From contig NC_077239.1 in NCBI RefSeq assembly GCF_947179165.1, positions 15,728,501 through 15,792,500 of the forward strand: DNA of 64,000 nucleotides, read 5' to 3'. The position numbers and the translations under genes were made by a program. Shown here one piece after another: positions 60,307 to 64,000 of the stretch (positions are counted from its first letter, which is position 1; each line of letters begins with the position of its first letter). Source of the stretch: Solanum dulcamara. Lineage: Eukaryota > Streptophyta > Magnoliopsida > Solanales > Solanaceae. The notes below the pieces were generated by a model that was not told where the DNA came from, did not search any database, and saw only the letters and a list, made by a program, of their open reading frames with translations.

Positions 60307-60329
60307 TGAATAAATAAATAAATAAATAA
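60307..60329. repeat. (AATA)n microsatellite
   Basis: Short run of AATA units within the Ogre-like LTR. Confidence 0.85.
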
Positions 60330-60904
60330 GTTCTTTAACTTTTTTTGTTGACTAAATTGTTAAAAATCAAAAAGTTCTTTGTCTTCTTTGTGTAGATTAA
60401 ATTGTTGAGAAGGAAATTTTGAAAGTTGAGGCATGCCATGGACAAAATCTGCTGAAAAAAAACCATTGTCATAATTGTGGAGGCTACCTACCATGGTTGA
60501 AAAAAAATGGAATGAACATGTGTGAGAGAGAGATTAACATCTTCTTTTGACTCTTTTTTTTATTATCTATTTATGCAAACAAAAGACATATTTGAAAAAT
60601 GTGATTTTCTTTCAAAAATTTTAAAAGAGTTTCTTGTTGTTTAGTGATGACCAAATCATAGAAAATATATTATGAGACACTATGTATATTTATTCTTACC
60701 TAAAAGTGCAGCAAAATATTGTACCATTGCTAATTTAACTGATCAATAGATGTAAAATTTTTAGGTGAATTAACTAGATTATTTTCTTTCTTATATTTAT
60801 TTGTCAACAAAATACTAAGGTTGTTTTTCTTTTTTATTCTTTTTTTTGACTTTTCAAGAAGGATTTGAACTTGTAAGAGAGAGGGAAGACATAAAACAAA
60901 ATGG

Positions 60905-61042
60905 TAGAGTGGTAGTAGTAGTAGTCGTAGTAATAGTATTAGCAGCAGCAGCAGTAGTAACAGTAATCGTAGTAGCAGTAGCAGCAACAGCAGCAGTAAT
61001 AGTAATGCAACAACAGCAGTAGCAGCAGTAGTAGTAGTAAAA
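60905..61042. repeat. Imperfect trinucleotide repeat (AGT/AGC/AAC)n
   Basis: About 45 trinucleotides of AGT, AGC, AAT and AAC type in one phase, near the 3' end of the Ogre-like LTR. It gives a Leu/Tyr/Cys/Thr-rich antisense frame, which is not a gene. Confidence 0.9.
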
Positions 61043-61119
61043 ATAATTATTAAATTTGCAGTTCAAACAAAAAATATAATTTGAAGAAAGAAGAGACAAA
61101 ATTAGGTGTCAACAGTTTG

Positions 61120-62813
61120 AGTTGTGGAGTTTATTACTTTCGATTGTAAAAGAGTTCAATGAAATTTTCATTTGAGAAGCTTGATTTAAGTTAAAAGGTA
61201 ATATGTTGTGGATGCTTGGCCAAGAAAATAATGATGATAAATGAGTTAAGAAAAGGAACACGAGTCTGGTGCATCAAAGAGTTCAAGCATTTGGTATTGG
61301 GTCATGTGTTCATAGTATACACAATTACCAAGGTGAGGAAGGGTTCCTCTAAATGTGGCATGATGTATATGATGGTTGAATAGTAGTTAAAATTGGATAA
61401 GTGCAAAATTGTGTGGAATTGATATTGATCGTGATTCAATAATTTTATCTTAATGAAAAAGTACTATGAGATTCGTAAATTGGAGTTTTAACAATTAATT
61501 GAGACCCGTACCTATAATGCGATGCTTAAATGGGAAGAGAGAGGTCCATACTTTAAAATATTGGAAACAACAAGGTGTTGCTAAGAAATCTGGATGCTAG
61601 TGGCAGTTTGGGAGTAAAGTAATTGGCCGGTGTGACTATGATGTTTTAGTAGTATTGATAGTGTTAGCTTCACTGGAGTATTATAAAGAGTATGAGAAAG
61701 TTGATAAATCGAGTGTGTCTACGATTGTTATGAGACCAGGCTTGCTTATTGTGGAGTCAGGCGAATGGGAATGTTTGTTATGGACACTATGGAAAAAATA
61801 TCTTGTGATATTCGACTTTGATTCCGTATATTCTTATGTGACTACCTACCTTGTTTCAGACAGGTTTTAGTGTATAATTCTCTGTCTATGATTCATGGCA
61901 TTTTTTACTTCCGTGGATGGATTCCTAGTAGTGAATTAGATGTACCGATCCATGCCCTTTTTGGTTGGGTAAGATGCTAAAGCAAGTTTGGTTATTTCAG
62001 ATGTGGCGAATTTGGTGTTGCCTTGTGGCAGTTGAAGGTTTTCAGAAATTCTACAAGTGTCATCTTGCTTAAGAGAACTTATAGAAGAGCTATCTTAAAT
62101 ATTGCAATTTCTCGATAGTCTTGGTTTTTACAATATCATTGAGGACATGTTCAACTAGGTGTGATTTGATACTTTTAGGACTATTGGGCCTAGTTCTTTC
62201 ATCTGGGAATTGACTACAATCACAGCTACTGTTTTAGTTTTTCGGTGGCATTACTAGAGGTTTTGTATGCTCGAATGTACTGTTCATCAGGTGGTTACTT
62301 GATCATCTCCTTCTTTGGATCAAATTAGTTGGGTTCTCCCTGATGAGTATGCATTGTCTAAAGATCAGGTGTTTGAAACTAAAGCTCGTGAAAATATTAG
62401 GTTAAGAAGAAAATTTAACTAATATTAGTGATGGGTGTGTGCATTATGCATGTTTGGTGGTTGATTCTGGATTCACTCCGGGTTTTAGCAGGTAGTAATT
62501 AAGAATATTCTCATGGTTATGTGAGAAAAGGGTTCATTCTAATGATTTTGTTGTGATTTAGAGAGTTTCGATTGAGGTTTGGTTCATGGATTAGCCTGTG
62601 GCTTGATAATCACTCCTGGGTTGTAGATTTTTCAATTTTGATTCAAAATTTCAATTTTATAGTTGATCCTAATGATATGGTCTAAGGATGAGTTCAATTG
62701 GGAAAGAAAAATATCGAACTTTGAGGTTATGCCTCGGGGTCTTGGTAGCATTGAGTATCCTTCTTTCTTTTACTTTATGTTCGAAGACGAATATGAGTTT
62801 TAGTGGTGGATGA
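61120..62813 (+). pseudogene. Element D internal region, part 2: protease remnant and pol 3' end
   Basis: Near 61800-61990 the + strand reads FDFDSVYSYVTTYLVSDRF and later VDGFLVV and MYRSMP. This is a decayed retroviral-type aspartic protease block in which Asp-Ser is kept. Near 62730-62800 it reads GLGSIEYPSFFYFMFEDEYEF, resembling the C-terminal FEDE tail of related pol proteins. Most of reverse transcriptase, RNase H and integrase is missing, which fits the short internal length. A purine-rich AGTGGTGGATGA precedes the 3' LTR. Confidence 0.6.
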
Positions 62814-64000
62814 TGTAATGACCCAGAAGGTTAGTTTTGATATTTTTGATAAAATTACCATTTCACCCCTCCTTTCAATTGTCCTGAGTCATTTTAGATT
62901 GAATTTGAAAGTTGATTTTTATAAATCTTATGAAAAGTTGAGATTTTGCTAAAAATGAATTTTAAAGGCTTAAGTTGTCAAATTTTGAGTTTCGGAGTCA
63001 TTTAAAGTTTTGAGTCTCAGAATAGAATTTCGTTGACTCCATTAGTTCCAAAAAATGGAAATTGGTCTAGGAGAGTTGTCGAAATCAGATTTGGAGTTGA
63101 AACGTAGAATTTAGGTCCGATGTTGGAAATTGAGTTAAAGTTTGATACAAGTTTGACTTTAGTCAATATTTTGGGGTTTGGGTGCTCAGATTGGATTTTT
63201 GATAATTTCAATGAATTTGGAATGTGATTCTAATGCTAGAAAGGGCTTCGTTGTAATTTTTGGAAGTCTTGAGCTTGTTTTGATATTTTGGAGGTCTAAG
63301 TTAATTTGGTTGGGAATTTTTTGAATTTCAGGTCAAAAACACCTCAAATTCAAATTCTGTCGGTTTCATTAAGCCTAAAATATCATTTCCAAACATATTT
63401 GATTTGTGTTCGGGAAGTTCTGAATTAGTTTTGAGTGGTTTGACGTTGTTTCAACAAATTATAGCAACTAAAAGGTTTATTATTAGTTTTAAAGATCGAA
63501 AAATTATTCTGAAACTTCTGAAATTTTGAGCAGAAATTATAGGACTTATCTGCAAACTTTGGTGCATTTTCACTAACCCGAGATTGCCTTTTTATTATAA
63601 AATAAGAAATAATTATTTACCGAATAAGAATTATATTTTACTAGGCAAATGAGTTCAAAATTGAGTTTCGATTGAAGGAACAGATCTGTATCATTATTTC
63701 AGAAATTTAGAAAAAAGAATTGGGTCATTTCGCTATCTTATGAGAGATTTACGTCTCTTTTAGTAAAAATATAAGTTGCAGATTTTCTGGTGCAAATAGA
63801 GATGTACATGTATATAAATTTCAGACTGCGTTCATTTGGTATTTTGAGTATATCGACAATTTTAGAACTCGGAATGGAGTGATTCTTGTGAATTCTTCTT
63901 GATATAATATGGGAGTTAGTATACAATCTTCAATTAGACATTTTCTCATGATTTCTTCATCTTGTTTTCTTTTCTTATCCATAAATTTCTTGGGAGAAAT
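62814..64000 (+). repeat. 3' LTR of element D (partial, runs off the window)
   Basis: TGTAATGACC start and continuous alignment to 42676-43900 with many substitutions and small indels. Its right end is outside the window. Confidence 0.8.

Larger units (their letters stand above)
57774..61114 (+). mobile_element. Ogre/Tat-like solo LTR (3.3 kb), TSD GTTTG
   Basis: Begins TGTTATACCCC and ends GGTGTCAACA, with exact GTTTG duplications at 57769-57773 and 61115-61119. The start carries GGAGTCGCCACCTAAT (near 57847) and GGTAAGGGTTCTAGTTATCC (near 57954), which I recognise as typical of LTRs of the Tat/Ogre lineage of Ty3/gypsy elements. There is no internal region, so this is a solo LTR from unequal recombination. 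It is A/T-rich and without genes. Confidence 0.85.
42676..64000 (+). mobile_element. Old Ty3/gypsy element D (+), partial at window end, with two nested insertions
   Basis: The 5' LTR (42676-45756) and the start of the 3' LTR (62814-64000) share extended similarity with many substitutions. Internal sequence lies in three pieces: 45757-45931, 55970-57773 and 61120-62813. Inserted in it are the complete element C and an Ogre/Tat-like solo LTR. The right end is outside the window, so its target duplication (left candidate TATTT, 42671-42675) cannot be checked. The internal region, about 3.7 kb without the inserts, is shorter than a full gag-pol, so it has large deletions. Confidence 0.8.

Noticed and set aside
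60730..60987. Leu-rich antisense open frame resembling a membrane protein
   Set aside because: Produced by the AGT/AGC trinucleotide repeat in a solo LTR.

Overview
This window is plant nuclear DNA. It has intron-containing genes, a DYW-class pentatricopeptide repeat gene, long A/T-rich intergenic stretches and a dense nest of Ty3/gypsy chromovirus LTR retrotransposons. The repeat families (LTRs opening TGTAACACC or TGTAATGACC, a tRNA-iMet-type primer site TGGTATCAGAGC, a Tat/Ogre-like LTR, DUF1985/Ulp1 transposon-type genes) resemble what I remember from Solanaceae. That family assignment is inference. All boundaries were read by eye.

Layout. 1-4574: end of an old + strand gypsy element (integrase/chromodomain remnant, then 3' LTR), carrying a hAT-type MITE and a small SINE-like insert. 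4575-4879 and 14771-18778: two halves of a minus-strand DUF1985/Ulp1-protease pseudogene, split by a complete + strand gypsy element (4880-14765, TSD CTATA). 19652-33940: a minus-strand gypsy element (TSD AGTCA) whose left LTR was hit by a solo LTR (20543-25401, TSD TACTC), itself hit by another solo LTR (22159-24597). 35154-40847: a small gene island with a divergent pair, an intronless PPR-DYW gene (minus) and a multi-exon J-domain gene (plus), whose start codons lie under 170 bp apart. 42676 to the window end: an old + strand gypsy element interrupted by a complete minus-strand gypsy element (45932-55964, TSD TCCTA) and by an Ogre/Tat-like solo LTR (57774-61114, TSD GTTTG).

No retrotransposon here has an open gag-pol frame. 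The only plausibly functional protein genes are the PPR-DYW gene, expected to act in organellar RNA editing, and the J-domain gene, a probable plastid co-chaperone. All other long reading frames are transposon remnants or antisense shadows. No tRNA, rRNA or CRISPR feature was seen.

The observation I would follow first is a conserved pair of splice signals in two gypsy LTR families. A donor AG|GTATGTAAGG lies in the LTR leader, and an acceptor with a CTAAT branch-like motif sits three bases before the gag ATG. Splicing would remove U5 and the primer-binding site and give a short-leader gag-pol mRNA. Both families also carry arrays of short CpG-centred palindromes upstream of the TATA box, with different palindrome sequences in each family.
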